Shown here: positions 7,735 to 16,802 of the stretch, in pieces
Position numbering within the stretch: position 1 is the first letter of the stretch
Layout: each line of letters begins with the position of its first letter
Source: Chloroflexota bacterium
GTDB taxonomy: Bacteria > Chloroflexota > Anaerolineae > Aggregatilineales > Phototrophicaceae
Direction of reading: 5' to 3'
DNA: 64,000 bases
Assembly (NCBI GenBank): GCA_013388745.1
Contig: JACAER010000010.1
Span: 52,064-116,063, forward strand
Made by a program: the position numbers and the translations under genes
Notes under the pieces: generated by a model
Seen by the model: the letters and a program-made list of their open reading frames with translations, nothing else
Told to the model about the DNA's origin: nothing
Databases searched by the model: none

Positions 7735-9117
7735 TTAGACGTCGAAATACATAGTAACCTCACTCTTATCACCCACTTTGAAGGACTCGGCAATCGGCCA
7801 CTGCGCGCCGTACAGAATGGCGGCCACCTGCCCGTTGACAACCAGCAGCGGGATACTATCGCGCAGCGCGCGCGGGACTTTGTGGTCGATCAGCCATTCG
7901 CTCAATTTCTGCGTGTGGCCGCCCAAACCCAGCGGCGCGAAGCGTTCGCCGCGCCGGCGTGTGCGCAGCAGCACACGCGCCCCCGCGGGCAGCGCCAGCC
8001 GCGCGCAATACTGCTCCGCATAGAGGCTGGCGCGCAGCGACCAGGCCGCGCCGGGAATCGATGTGTCACCGGGTATGTTTACCATGATTTCAGCGTTTTC
8101 GGGCAGCAGAATCGTCCATTTTTCCGGCTGCGCCGCCGCCGTTTCCAGCACAATCGTCTGATAATCGACGCGCATCCATAGGCCATGCGGGAACTGCACC
8201 CGCGCGCCCACCTGCCCAGTCAGCGCGACCTGCACAGCGGCCACGATGCGTTCATACGAGGCATCGGCAGCGTGTCCCAACCTGGTCACCGCTGCGTGCA
8301 GCCAGCGCCGCTGCAATGCCGGGTGCAACGCCACAAAAGCCGAGCGTTCAATCGTCACACGCGGCGTTTCACTGCGTGTCAGGCGGTCTGTCACCATGTC
8401 CGGCAGCAGCGAATCGAGCAAATCCTGTTCGAGCGCGGCGGACTGCGCCAACCGGCACAGGGCAGCGACAGCCTGCGGGTTGATCGTCAGCAGGCGTGGC
8501 ATGATTTCGTGGCGCAGATAATTGCGCGTGTAATCGGTGTCGTCGTTGGTGGCGTCGTGGCGCGGCGTCAGACCGTTTTCGCGGCAGTAGCTTTCGATCT
8601 GCGCGCGCGTGACGGCCAGCAGCGGGCGCACGATCGTCACCGGCACGACGCCATCGACATACGGCACCTGAAAGGCCATGGCGCGCAGCCCGAAGGTGCC
8701 CGACCCGCGCAGCAGCCGCAGCAGCACGGTTTCGGCCTGATCGTCGGCGTGATGCGCGACGGCCACCAGGGATGCGCCCACCTGCTGCGCTGCGCGCGCC
8801 AAAAATGCATAGCGCGCGCGCCGTGCCTGCGCTTCGATGTCGGCGTCCGAGGCAAGCGTGATGCTTTCGACAGTGACAGGGATGCCCCAAGCACGGCACT
8901 GCTCGACGACAAAACGCGCATCGGCGGCGCCGGCCTCCCCGCGCAGGCCGTGATCGAGCGTGGCAGCGTGCAGGCGGATTTTTAGCGCCGCGGCGAGTGT
9001 TCTCAGCACATGCAGCAGCGCCAGCGAATCCGCGCCGCCCGAAACGGCCACGACGACCACACTGCCCGCCGGGAATAGCTGCTGCTGGCGAATTGTATCC
9101 TGAATAATTTGTAACAC
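7735..9117 (-). CDS. tilS: tRNA(Ile)-lysidine synthase
   Basis: This 460-residue enzyme has the N-type ATP-pyrophosphatase PP-loop SGGADS at residues 26-31, followed by the TilS-typical LDHGLRGEA and VAHHADDQAETVLLRLLRGSG segments. TilS ligates lysine to C34 of tRNA-Ile(CAU), using ATP, so the tRNA reads AUA instead of AUG. The C-terminal third (PAGARVLLRTRRRGERFAP onward) matches the TilS substrate-binding domain. A GTG start at 9117 is preceded by GGGAGG at 9122-9127. It is divergent from mreB and shares a 101-base promoter region with it. Confidence 0.95.
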   Translation of the reverse strand: MLQIIQDTIRQQQLFPAGSVVVVAVSGGADSLALLHVLRTLAAALKIRLHAATLDHGLRGEAGAADARFVVEQCRAWGIPVTVESITLASDADIEAQARRARYAFLARAAQQVGASLVAVAHHADDQAETVLLRLLRGSGTFGLRAMAFQVPYVDGVVPVTIVRPLLAVTRAQIESYCRENGLTPRHDATNDDTDYTRNYLRHEIMPRLLTINPQAVAALCRLAQSAALEQDLLDSLLPDMVTDRLTRSETPRVTIERSAFVALHPALQRRWLHAAVTRLGHAADASYERIVAAVQVALTGQVGARVQFPHGLWMRVDYQTIVLETAAAQPEKWTILLPENAEIMVNIPGDTSIPGAAWSLRASLYAEQYCARLALPAGARVLLRTRRRGERFAPLGLGGHTQKLSEWLIDHKVPRALRDSIPLLVVNGQVAAILYGAQWPIAESFKVGDKSEVTMYFDV

Positions 9118-9135
9118 ACCACCTCCCGCAGCATA

Positions 9136-9141
9136 ATTATA
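9136..9141 (-). promoter_or_regulatory. -10 element (TATAAT) for tilS
   Basis: A minus-strand TATAAT lies 19 bases before the GTG start, so the leader would be about 12 bases and contain the GGGAGG ribosome site. No strong -35 is visible. Confidence 0.45.
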
Positions 9142-9174
9142 AGCGCTTGCTCACCATTGTAGGCGTAGTTGGTA

Positions 9175-9183
9175 TGTTATAAT
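9175..9183 (+). promoter_or_regulatory. Extended -10 promoter element (TGTTATAAT) for the mre operon
   Basis: TGT followed by a consensus TATAAT lies 36 bases before the mreB start. The -35 region is weak (TTGTAG with 15-base spacing), typical of extended -10 promoters. It is divergent from the tilS promoter. Confidence 0.6.
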
Positions 9184-9218
9184 GCGGCGCTTGTGGTGAT
9201 CGACAAGAGGAGGGGCGC

Positions 9219-10280
9219 GTGCTAAGCCCTTTAGACTACATTTTCGGATTATTCTCGCTCGACATTGGCATTGACCTGGGCACGGCCAATACCTTAGTTT
9301 ACGTGCGCGGCAAAGGCATCGTCATTAACGAGCCGTCGTTCGTGGCCGTCGAGCGGAAGACCCGACAGCCGATTGAAGTCGGCGCGCGCGCCAAAGAAAT
9401 GTGGAGCAAAAACCCGCGCGATATTGTGATCGTGCGTCCCCTGCGCGACGGTGTAATCAGCGAGTTCGAAATCACGGCGGCCATGCTGGATTATCTGATC
9501 CGCAAGGCGCATGAACAAACATGGGTGCCGATTCCGCGCCCACGTGTTGTGATCGGCATCCCCAGCGGCGTAACGGAAGTGGAAAAACGCGCGGTCTATG
9601 ACGCGGCGATGCAGGCCGGCGCGCGCGAAGCCTATTTGATCGAAGAACCGGTCGCGGCGGCTATCGGCGCCGGGCTGCCCGTGCAAGAAACGCGCGGCAG
9701 CATGATCGTGGACATCGGCGGCGGCACGACGGAGGTCGCCATCTTTTCGCTCGGCGGCATCGTCATCAGCCGCTCGATTCGCGTAGCGGGCGACGAGATG
9801 GACGAAGACATCGTGCGCTATATGCGCAACAAGCATAACCTGCTGATCGGCGAACCAACGGCGGAAAAAGTCAAAATGCAGATCGGCTCGGCTTTCCCCC
9901 TGCCCCAGGAACGCCCGGTGACAGTAAAAGGGCGCAATCTGATGAGCGGGCTGCCTTCGGCGATAGAAGTCAGTTCTATCGAAATGCGCGAAGCCATCAG
10001 CGGCTCGGTCAACATCATCGTGGACACGATCAAAGACGCGCTGGACGACACGCCGCCGGAGCTGGTAGCGGATCTGATGGAAAGCGGGATTTGTCTGGCG
10101 GGCGGCGGCGGGCTGCTGCAAGGCATCGCGCAGCGCGTTTCCGACGAAGTGAATATCCGCGCCTATATCGCCGAAGACCCGCTGACCTGCGTGGCGCGCG
10201 GCGCGGGGCGCGTGCTGGAAGACTACAACAACCTACGTCGGCTGCTGGTAGGCACCGAACGCGGCAGCACCCGCCACTGA
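9219..10280 (+). CDS. mreB: Rod shape-determining protein MreB
   Basis: This 353-residue actin homologue shows the phosphate-1 motif GIDLGTANTLVYV near the N-terminus, the phosphate-2 region IVDIGGGTTEVAIFSLGG and the adenosine motif LAGGGGLLQGI. MreB polymerises under the membrane and guides the elongasome (RodA, PBP2, MreC, MreD) for lateral wall synthesis. The start is a GTG behind a strong GAGGAGGGG site at 9207-9215. The N-terminal LSPLDYIFGLFSLD gives a short amphipathic membrane-contacting segment. It is the first gene of the shape cluster, 61 bases before mreC. Confidence 0.97.
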   Translation: MLSPLDYIFGLFSLDIGIDLGTANTLVYVRGKGIVINEPSFVAVERKTRQPIEVGARAKEMWSKNPRDIVIVRPLRDGVISEFEITAAMLDYLIRKAHEQTWVPIPRPRVVIGIPSGVTEVEKRAVYDAAMQAGAREAYLIEEPVAAAIGAGLPVQETRGSMIVDIGGGTTEVAIFSLGGIVISRSIRVAGDEMDEDIVRYMRNKHNLLIGEPTAEKVKMQIGSAFPLPQERPVTVKGRNLMSGLPSAIEVSSIEMREAISGSVNIIVDTIKDALDDTPPELVADLMESGICLAGGGGLLQGIAQRVSDEVNIRAYIAEDPLTCVARGAGRVLEDYNNLRRLLVGTERGSTRH

Positions 10281-10297
10281 GAGCGCACAGGCGCATA

Positions 10298-10306
10298 TGC
10301 TATAAT
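10298..10306 (+). promoter_or_regulatory. Extended -10 promoter element (TGCTATAAT) before mreC
   Basis: TGC plus TATAAT lies in the 61-base mreB-mreC gap, 35 bases before the mreC ATG. It suggests a second start of transcription, letting mreC onward be expressed apart from mreB. Confidence 0.55.
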
Positions 10307-10341
10307 CCCAGCGTCAACCATCAAGTATGGGATAGGGCTTC

Positions 10342-11205
10342 ATGCGCCGCAACTGGACTTCCAACCGCTGGATCTGGCTTGTCTTCAGTCTGTTTTTGTG
10401 CGGCGGGCTGATCTTTTTGAGCAGCGCCGGCGTGCTCGCCCCGCTCGAAGGGCTGACCGCCGCGCCGCTGCAATGGGCCAGCGGCATTATCAATAACCTG
10501 ACGCTGCGTCTGGTCAGCGGCGTGAGCGATGTCGCCGAACTGCAAACGCTGCGCCAGCGCAACGCCGAACTGGAAGAAGCGTTAGCGCAGTTTCAATCTG
10601 AACTGGTCGAACTGCGCGAAATCGCCAGCGACTACCGCCGCCTGAGCGAACTCCTGGACTATACGACCGCTACGACGGAACAGGAATTCGTCACCGCCGA
10701 CGTGATCGCCGTCGATCAAAGCGCGTTTTTGCGCACCATCATCATTAATCGCGGCGCGCGCGACGGCATCGCCATCGGGATGCCAGTGGTCACGGGGCAG
10801 GGTCTCGTCGGGCGTGTGCTGCAAGTCAGCGCGAACGCCGCGCGCGTGCTGCTCGTCACCGATCAATCCAGCTTTGTGAGCGCGCGCCTGCAAACTTCGC
10901 GCGCCGAAGGCAGTGTCAACGGGCGGCTTTCCGGCAGCCTGCTGATGCAGTTTATCGCGCTCAACGCGGGGGTGCAGGAAGGTGATCTGGTGATTACATC
11001 CGGGCTGGGCGGCAACTTCCCGCCAGACATCGTCATCGGCCAGGTTGTCAGTTCGCGGCAGACGAATCTGTATCAAGAGGCGGAAGTGCGCAGCCTGGTA
11101 AGCTTCGACACGCTGGAATTTGTGCTGGTCATCACCAGTTTTCAGCCTGTTGATCTTTCCGTGTTCGAAGCAGAGCCGGCCAGCCCAACCACAGCGGGGC
11201 AGTAA
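10342..11205 (+). CDS. mreC: Rod shape-determining protein MreC
   Basis: This 287-residue protein has the standard MreC layout: a short cytoplasmic tail, one membrane helix near residues 12-32 (WIWLVFSLFLCGGLIFL), a coiled coil around 58-100 (LQTLRQRNAELEEALAQF), then the beta-rich extracytoplasmic domain with GLVGRVLQVSANAARVLLVTD. MreC bridges cytoplasmic MreB filaments and the periplasmic or wall-side PBP2. It sits between mreB and mreD and is separated from mreD by 3 bases, so the two are co-transcribed. Confidence 0.95.
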   Translation: MRRNWTSNRWIWLVFSLFLCGGLIFLSSAGVLAPLEGLTAAPLQWASGIINNLTLRLVSGVSDVAELQTLRQRNAELEEALAQFQSELVELREIASDYRRLSELLDYTTATTEQEFVTADVIAVDQSAFLRTIIINRGARDGIAIGMPVVTGQGLVGRVLQVSANAARVLLVTDQSSFVSARLQTSRAEGSVNGRLSGSLLMQFIALNAGVQEGDLVITSGLGGNFPPDIVIGQVVSSRQTNLYQEAEVRSLVSFDTLEFVLVITSFQPVDLSVFEAEPASPTTAGQ

Positions 11206-11208
11206 AAT

Positions 11209-11718
11209 ATGGGGCGCTTCCTCAGCCTTCCGCTGCTGGCGCTGGCCGCCGTGCTGCAAGCGACGCTTGTGCCGCAGATTCGCTTTGGCGGCGGCGGGCC
11301 AGACCTGGTGTTTCTGATGGTGCTGGCGTGGTCAATCAACGCCGATCTGGACGAAAGCCTGATCTGGGCGTTCGTTGGCGGTATCGCGCTGGATCTGCTG
11401 TCTGCCGCGCCGCTGGGCACCTCGACAATGGGCATGGTGCTGGTAGTGTTCGTCGTCAGCGGGCTGAACCGCCAGGTGTACCGCGTGGGCTTTCTGCTGC
11501 TTTCGGTGCTGGTGCTGGTGGGCAGCGCGGTGCAGCAAATCGCCATTATGATCATTTTGAGCGTGGCGGGGTTCACCATTGCCCTGCCGTTCGATCTCAG
11601 CTATGTCGTCGCGCCGACCATCATATATAATTTTGTGATGATCTGGCCGATTTATTGGGTCATACGGCGCATACAGCGCCGTTCGCGCGGCGAAAAACCG
11701 TACTTCACTGCCAAATAA
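11209..11718 (+). CDS. mreD: Rod shape-determining protein MreD
   Basis: This 169-residue, highly hydrophobic protein has about five membrane helices, the usual size and shape for MreD. The typical RFGGGGPDLVFLMVLAWSI and FVGGIALDLLSAAPLG segments are recognisable. MreD links MreC and PBP2 in the elongasome. It begins 3 bases after mreC. A hairpin at 11727-11748 separates it from the PBP2 gene. Confidence 0.93.
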   Translation: MGRFLSLPLLALAAVLQATLVPQIRFGGGGPDLVFLMVLAWSINADLDESLIWAFVGGIALDLLSAAPLGTSTMGMVLVVFVVSGLNRQVYRVGFLLLSVLVLVGSAVQQIAIMIILSVAGFTIALPFDLSYVVAPTIIYNFVMIWPIYWVIRRIQRRSRGEKPYFTAK

Positions 11719-11726
11719 GGGCTGGC

Positions 11727-11748
11727 GGGGCAGGACAATGCCTGCCCC
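11727..11748 (+). repeat. Intergenic hairpin GGGGCAGG/CCTGCCCC
   Basis: An 8-bp perfect stem with a 6-base loop lies between mreD and the PBP2 gene. No T-run follows, so it is not a standard terminator. Very similar stems occur at 53681-53710 and 57625-57647, so this may be a dispersed hairpin element or an mRNA processing and stability structure. Confidence 0.5.
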
Positions 11749-11775
11749 CGCTAAATGAGCCAGAAAAGGTAAACG

Positions 11776-14064
11776 ATGCGCAACAAATTACTGCCGTTTC
11801 AGGGCTGGCGCCTGACTTTTTTTCAGGGTGTAATGGCGGCTGTCTTTATTTTGTTCGCAGTGCGCATGTACCAACTGCAAATTGTCGAAGGGCCGGATTG
11901 GCAGGCGCAGGCCGACGAAAACCGCTTGAGCGAACTGCCGCTGCCCGCGCCGCGCGGGGCGATTTATGACCGCAGCGGCAACTTTCTGGCGCGCAATGTA
12001 CCCGCGTATAACGTGACAATTGTGCCCGCCGCGCTGCCGCTCGACGAAACGGCCACGCTCGATATCTACAACCGTTTGTCGGCGCTGGTGGATGTGCCGC
12101 CGACCATCGAGATTGCCCGCGCATCGGGGCGCGCTGTGCGCAGCATCGAACAGATCGTGGCCGAAGGCGAAGGCACGGCGCCCTATCGCCCGGTGATTAT
12201 CGCGCAGGATATTGAATACCGGGTGGAGCTGCAAATTCTGGAAGAGCGGCAAACGCTGCCCGGCGTCAACGTCGATCTGGCGTCGGTGCGCGAGTATCCG
12301 AGCGGCGCGTTGACAGCGCACATCGTCGGCTACATGGGGCCGATCCCGGAAGAAGAAGCCGAAACGCTGATCGCGCAAGGCTATAACCCGGCGTTTGACC
12401 GCATCGGCTACGAAGGTGTGGAAGCCTTTCTGGAAACCGAATTGGCCGGGCAGCGCGGCTCGATTCTGCGCGAAGTAGACGTAGCGGGCGCGGAAATCCG
12501 CCGCTTCCGCGAAGTCGCGCCTGTCGCGGGCGTGAATGTGCGGCTGACGATTGATCTGGAATTGCAGCAGGCGGCAGAAGACGCGCTGCGCAACCGCATT
12601 AACCTCATCAACGCCGAAGCCGGGCGCATCATCACCCAGTCGGGCGTGGTGATCGCCATGAATCCACAGACGGGCGAAGTGCTGGCGATGGTCAGCTTTC
12701 CCAGTTACGACAATTCGCGTTTCGCGCGCGCCATCGACGGCGAATACTATCTCGACATTCTGGCCGACCCGATCCGCCCGCTGGTGAACAACGCTATCAA
12801 AGGGTTGTATCCGCCGGGTTCGATCTGGAAAGTGATCACGGCGCTGGGCGTGCTGGAGGAAAATGTCATTGATCCACAGTCAGAACTGCTGGATTTCGGC
12901 ACGCTGCAAGTCCCCAACCGCTACGCGCCGAACGACGAAGCTGCCGCGCAGACCTTCGTCTGCTGGATACCGGAGGGACATGGGCGCGTCAACATGATCG
13001 AGGCCATCGCCTGGAGCTGCGACGTGTACTTTTATCAGGTGGGCGGTGGCAACGAGCGCGTCTCTGCCAGCCTGCTGCGGCCCAACGGGCTAGGCATCAC
13101 CAACCTGTTCCGCTATGCGACAGCTTCGGGAATCGGTTCGGAACTGGGAATCGAGCTGCCCTATGAAGTGGCGGGACGCATGCCCGACCCCGACTGGAAA
13201 CGCCGCAACTACGGCGAAAACTGGTCTACGGGCGACACGTATAACGCGGCCTTCGGGCAGGGGTACGTGCTGGTCACGCCGCTGCAACTGATTAACGCGG
13301 TGGCGATGATCGCCAACGGCGGCACGCTGTACCAGCCGACGATTATCGACGCTTTTATTGACCAGGACGGCAACGTGGTGCGGGATTTCGGGCCGCAGGT
13401 GCTGCGCAATGTCGATATTGATGGCATCCCGGCAGACCAGACGATCACGCTGCTGCTGCTCGAAGACATGATTATGAAAGGCGCGGACAGTCTGGCGTGC
13501 ATGTGCGAGCCGGACAGCCCCTTCTATAACAGCGCGCGCTGCGACCCGACCAACTACACCAACACCGTAGACATCAACCCCGACCCACTGGTAGAAGACC
13601 TGCGCACGTATCGCGTGCATATTCCGCTGAACTACAATTTCAACGGCGGCGTGTGCCAACCGGTGCGCTTCGCCCGCGAAAATGCGCCCTATACGCCCGC
13701 TTTTGTCGGTGACGAAAACATCTTTATCGTGGAAGAAGGGATGCGGCAGGCGGTGATCGCCGAAGGCGGAACAGCGCGCGGCGCGAACCTGCCGTATGTG
13801 GCGGTGGCGGGCAAAACAGGCACAGCGGAATACTGCGATAACATCGCGCGTCCGCTGGGGTTATGCCGCTTTGGGGCGTGGCCGGCGCACGCCTGGTTCA
13901 CCGCCTACGCGCCGTATGAAAATCCGCAAATCATCGTCATCGCCTTTATCTACAACGGCAACGAAGGCTCGCGCAACGCGCTGCCGGTGGCCGTCGAAAC
14001 TTTAGAAGCCTACTGCCGCATTCAGGACGCGCGCGGCAATCCGGTCTGTCGTCCGAGTCCATAA
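11776..14064 (+). CDS. mrdA: Penicillin-binding protein 2 (class B transpeptidase of the elongasome)
   Basis: This 762-residue protein has an N-terminal membrane helix (about 15-32), a PBP dimerisation domain (LPAPRGAIYDRSGNFLARN is the class B hallmark), and a transpeptidase domain. The active-site motifs are S349-x-x-K352 in PPGSIWKV, S414-C-D416 in WSCDVYFYQ (Asp where Asn is usual) and K680-T-G682 in GKTGTAEYC. It cross-links new peptidoglycan during elongation with RodA. The protein is longer than many PBP2s because of an insert with several Cys residues around 575-640 (LACMCEPDSPF, RCDPTNY, GGVCQPVRF), an unusual feature. The gene lies within mreBCD...rodA. Confidence 0.93.
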   Translation: MRNKLLPFQGWRLTFFQGVMAAVFILFAVRMYQLQIVEGPDWQAQADENRLSELPLPAPRGAIYDRSGNFLARNVPAYNVTIVPAALPLDETATLDIYNRLSALVDVPPTIEIARASGRAVRSIEQIVAEGEGTAPYRPVIIAQDIEYRVELQILEERQTLPGVNVDLASVREYPSGALTAHIVGYMGPIPEEEAETLIAQGYNPAFDRIGYEGVEAFLETELAGQRGSILREVDVAGAEIRRFREVAPVAGVNVRLTIDLELQQAAEDALRNRINLINAEAGRIITQSGVVIAMNPQTGEVLAMVSFPSYDNSRFARAIDGEYYLDILADPIRPLVNNAIKGLYPPGSIWKVITALGVLEENVIDPQSELLDFGTLQVPNRYAPNDEAAAQTFVCWIPEGHGRVNMIEAIAWSCDVYFYQVGGGNERVSASLLRPNGLGITNLFRYATASGIGSELGIELPYEVAGRMPDPDWKRRNYGENWSTGDTYNAAFGQGYVLVTPLQLINAVAMIANGGTLYQPTIIDAFIDQDGNVVRDFGPQVLRNVDIDGIPADQTITLLLLEDMIMKGADSLACMCEPDSPFYNSARCDPTNYTNTVDINPDPLVEDLRTYRVHIPLNYNFNGGVCQPVRFARENAPYTPAFVGDENIFIVEEGMRQAVIAEGGTARGANLPYVAVAGKTGTAEYCDNIARPLGLCRFGAWPAHAWFTAYAPYENPQIIVIAFIYNGNEGSRNALPVAVETLEAYCRIQDARGNPVCRPSP

Positions 14065-15152
14065 TGCAAAAATCAGACTTTCGCTCACTCGCGATGTATC
14101 TGCTGCCTGCCGTTATCAGCGGCGCTGTCACACTGGCGCTGTTTACGCTGATCGGCGCGACCCCCTTTATCCGCGCCGCCGGGCTGGCGCTGGTGATCGC
14201 GGCCATGACACTGACGCTGCGGCGGCTGGGGGCGTGGCTGGCGGTCAGCGGCGGGCTGGCGCTGGCCTTTACCCCTGCGTTCTGGTCACAGACGGGCGGG
14301 CCGCCGTCGGGCGCGCCGATTATGGCGCTGGTGTTGGGGTTGACAGTAGGCTGCGCGCTGCTGGCACGGCGCTTCGGCGGGCGCGCGCTGCTGGCGGTGG
14401 AAATCGCGCTGCTGGCCGGAACCGTGATCTTCTGGCGCGACTTCACGTACTACAACAGCCTGCGCATCACAACGTTATGCGCGGCGCTGGTGCTGCTGGC
14501 GCTGATGGACGGGCTGCTGCGCAGCAATCCGCGTCCGGGCGAAGCACCCCCTGCCCCGCTGGACGACATTCATACGATGGGGCTGCTGCTGGTCTTCAGC
14601 ATCGGCGTCATCAATGAGCCGCTGTTTCTGCTGTTCGCGCCGGCGATTGTGCTGGGACTGCTGCTGGCGCGCAGCAAAATCCCGCTGTGGTATTGGGGCT
14701 TCTGGGCGCTGGCGATCGCGCTGGCGGTTTTCGGTTGGTTTTTCCCCGGCACAGGCAGTAACACCCGCGCGCCCCTTCTGCTGCTGGACGGTTGGCGCGC
14801 AGCCGAACGCTGGATCATGCTGATTCAGTTGATCGTCGCGCAGTTCACACCGATCGGTGTGCTGCTAGGGGTATTAGGGCTGGCGCGGCTGGCGCGCTGG
14901 TATCCGCCGCTGGGGGTAGTTACAATGGTAGCTTACGCCGCCTACGTGCTGTTCGGGCTGGTGTACGTGGGAGAAGACAAGGCCGTACTGCTGCTGCCGC
15001 TGCTGATGATCCAGGCGCTGTGGATGACTTATGCCGTGTACAGCTTCGGCGAATGGCTGCAAAAAGCGTTCGGACAGCCGCGCGCCCGCTGGGTCGCGCC
15101 GGCAGCCTTTATGCTGCTGCCGCTGGCGCTGCTGCTGCAAGCTGTCGGGTAG
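14064..15152 (+). CDS. Multi-spanning membrane protein of unknown function
   Basis: This 362-residue protein is almost entirely hydrophobic, with roughly ten predicted membrane helices and no catalytic motif I recognise. A WYWGFWALAIALAVFGW-like segment and a conserved-looking NEPLFLLFAP loop resemble glycosyltransferase or polymerase-type membrane cores only vaguely. Its ATG overlaps the PBP2 stop by one base, so it is translationally coupled. Its place between PBP2 and minC suggests a role in envelope growth, which is inference from context. Confidence 0.7.
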   Translation: MQKSDFRSLAMYLLPAVISGAVTLALFTLIGATPFIRAAGLALVIAAMTLTLRRLGAWLAVSGGLALAFTPAFWSQTGGPPSGAPIMALVLGLTVGCALLARRFGGRALLAVEIALLAGTVIFWRDFTYYNSLRITTLCAALVLLALMDGLLRSNPRPGEAPPAPLDDIHTMGLLLVFSIGVINEPLFLLFAPAIVLGLLLARSKIPLWYWGFWALAIALAVFGWFFPGTGSNTRAPLLLLDGWRAAERWIMLIQLIVAQFTPIGVLLGVLGLARLARWYPPLGVVTMVAYAAYVLFGLVYVGEDKAVLLLPLLMIQALWMTYAVYSFGEWLQKAFGQPRARWVAPAAFMLLPLALLLQAVG

Positions 15153-15208
15153 CGCATCTTTCGAAAATGGATAAGATAGAACAAGGGATTTTTTAAGGCG
15201 CAAAGACG

Positions 15209-15889
15209 ATGTCATTCTCGATCAAGGGCATGAAAGACGGATTATTGATTACCCTGAGTCCCAGCGACGAATGGCAAAGCGTGCTGAGTGATCTGGCGGC
15301 GCGGATTGACGAGCAGAGCGCGTTTTTCAGCGGGGCACGCATTACCGTCGACCTAAGCACGCGCCCGGTGCCCAAGCACGAATTGACTTCCCTGAAAGCG
15401 CTGCTGGAACGCCGTAATCTGGTGCTGTGGGGCGTACACAGCGACAGCGACACAACGCTCAGCGCAGCGGAAGCCCTGGATCTGCATACGGCCACTACCA
15501 GCGCGGTGGCGGCGCGCGGGGTCGAACAGGAAAGCGCGCCGATTAACCCGGAAGAAGGCGGCACGGTGGGGATTCTGATCCGGCGCACACTGCGTTCCGG
15601 GCGCACCGTCCACAGCGACGGGCACGTCGTGGTCTTGGGGGACGTGAATCCCGGCGCAGAAATTGTGGCAGTCGGCGATGTGATCGTGTGGGGACGGCTG
15701 CGCGGCAACGTTCATGCGGGGGCCGAGGGTGACGAAAGCGCGATTGTCTGCGCGCTGGATATGATGCCGACGCAGTTACGCATCGCCAACTACATTGTGA
15801 CCTCGCCGGAAGACAAGCGGCGCAAACCGAAACCGGAAATCGCCTCGATTCGCGATCATCAAATTGTGGTCGAAGCCTGGAGTCAGTGA
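15209..15889 (+). CDS. minC: Septum site-determining protein MinC
   Basis: This 226-residue protein has a divergent N-terminal domain and the typical C-terminal MinC beta-helix: RTLRSGRTVHSDGHVVVLGDVNPGAEIVA is broken here only by normal substitutions, and it continues GDVIVWGRLRGNVHAG. MinC inhibits FtsZ assembly away from midcell and is brought to the membrane by MinD. It is followed directly by minD (11-base gap) and minE, a complete Min system. It lies downstream of the shape genes. Confidence 0.94.
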   Translation: MSFSIKGMKDGLLITLSPSDEWQSVLSDLAARIDEQSAFFSGARITVDLSTRPVPKHELTSLKALLERRNLVLWGVHSDSDTTLSAAEALDLHTATTSAVAARGVEQESAPINPEEGGTVGILIRRTLRSGRTVHSDGHVVVLGDVNPGAEIVAVGDVIVWGRLRGNVHAGAEGDESAIVCALDMMPTQLRIANYIVTSPEDKRRKPKPEIASIRDHQIVVEAWSQ

Positions 15890-15900
15890 GGGGAAGGACT

Positions 15901-16791
15901 ATGGGGGAAGCCGGAAGACCGACAGCCAAACCACCCGCGCGACCAACAACACTGCCCGGCCCGGCGCAGCACAACGCGCACGGCAAAAAGAGCAAAGTGG
16001 TCACGATCACGTCGGGCAAAGGCGGCGTGGGCAAAACCACCACGACGGCCAATCTGGGGGTGGCGCTGGCGCGGCTGGGCAAAAAAGTGGTGCTGATCGA
16101 CGCCGACATCGGGCTGCGCAATCTGGACGTGGTAATGGGGCTGGAAAACCGCATCGTCTACGATCTGGTCGATATTATCGAAGGCCGCTGCAAGCTGCGC
16201 CAGGCGCTTATCAAGCATAAAGCGTTCCCCGACCTGTATCTGATTCCGGCGGCGCAAACGCGCGACAAAACGGCGGTGACGCCCGCCGATATGGTGCAGT
16301 TGACCGACCAACTGCGCGAAGAATTCGACTTTATCCTGATCGACTGTCCGGCGGGGATTGAACGCGGCTTCCGCAACGCCATCGCGCCGGCCGACATGGT
16401 GCTGATCGTCACCAACCCGGAAGTCTCGGCGGTGCGCGACGCTGACCGCATCATCGGCCTGATCGAAGCGGAAAACAAAGGGCCGGGACAATTGATTTTG
16501 AACCGCGTGAAGGCCGATATGGTACGGCGCGGCGAAATGCTGTCGCCGGATGACGTGGTCGATATTCTGGCGATCAAGATCATCGGCATCGTGCCGGAGG
16601 ACGAAAATGTGATCCCGGCCTCCAACAGCGGCGTGCCGGTGAGTCTCAACGAAAATTCGCGCGCGGGCGCGGCCTTCCGCAATATCGCGCGGCGGCTGAA
16701 CGGCGAAGAAGTGCCAATCACCCCCCTGGATGGCGGCGGCAATATCTTGCAGCGCTTTGTTCGCTTTCTGGTCGGCAGTGACTCCCAGTGA
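15901..16791 (+). CDS. minD: Septum site-determining protein MinD (ParA-family ATPase)
   Basis: This 296-residue protein carries the deviant Walker A GKGGVGKT at 39-46 with the signature Lys at 40, the switch region LIDCPAGIERGFRNAI, and a C-terminal amphipathic membrane-targeting helix (NILQRFVRFLVG). MinD binds the membrane as an ATP dimer, recruits MinC and is released by MinE. It has an extra Pro-rich N-terminal extension of about 30 residues compared with the standard protein. The ATG at 15901, behind GAGGGGAAGG, is preferred over an upstream GTG at 15886. Confidence 0.96.
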   Translation: MGEAGRPTAKPPARPTTLPGPAQHNAHGKKSKVVTITSGKGGVGKTTTTANLGVALARLGKKVVLIDADIGLRNLDVVMGLENRIVYDLVDIIEGRCKLRQALIKHKAFPDLYLIPAAQTRDKTAVTPADMVQLTDQLREEFDFILIDCPAGIERGFRNAIAPADMVLIVTNPEVSAVRDADRIIGLIEAENKGPGQLILNRVKADMVRRGEMLSPDDVVDILAIKIIGIVPEDENVIPASNSGVPVSLNENSRAGAAFRNIARRLNGEEVPITPLDGGGNILQRFVRFLVGSDSQ

Positions 16792-16802
16792 AGGAGGCCT
16801 CG

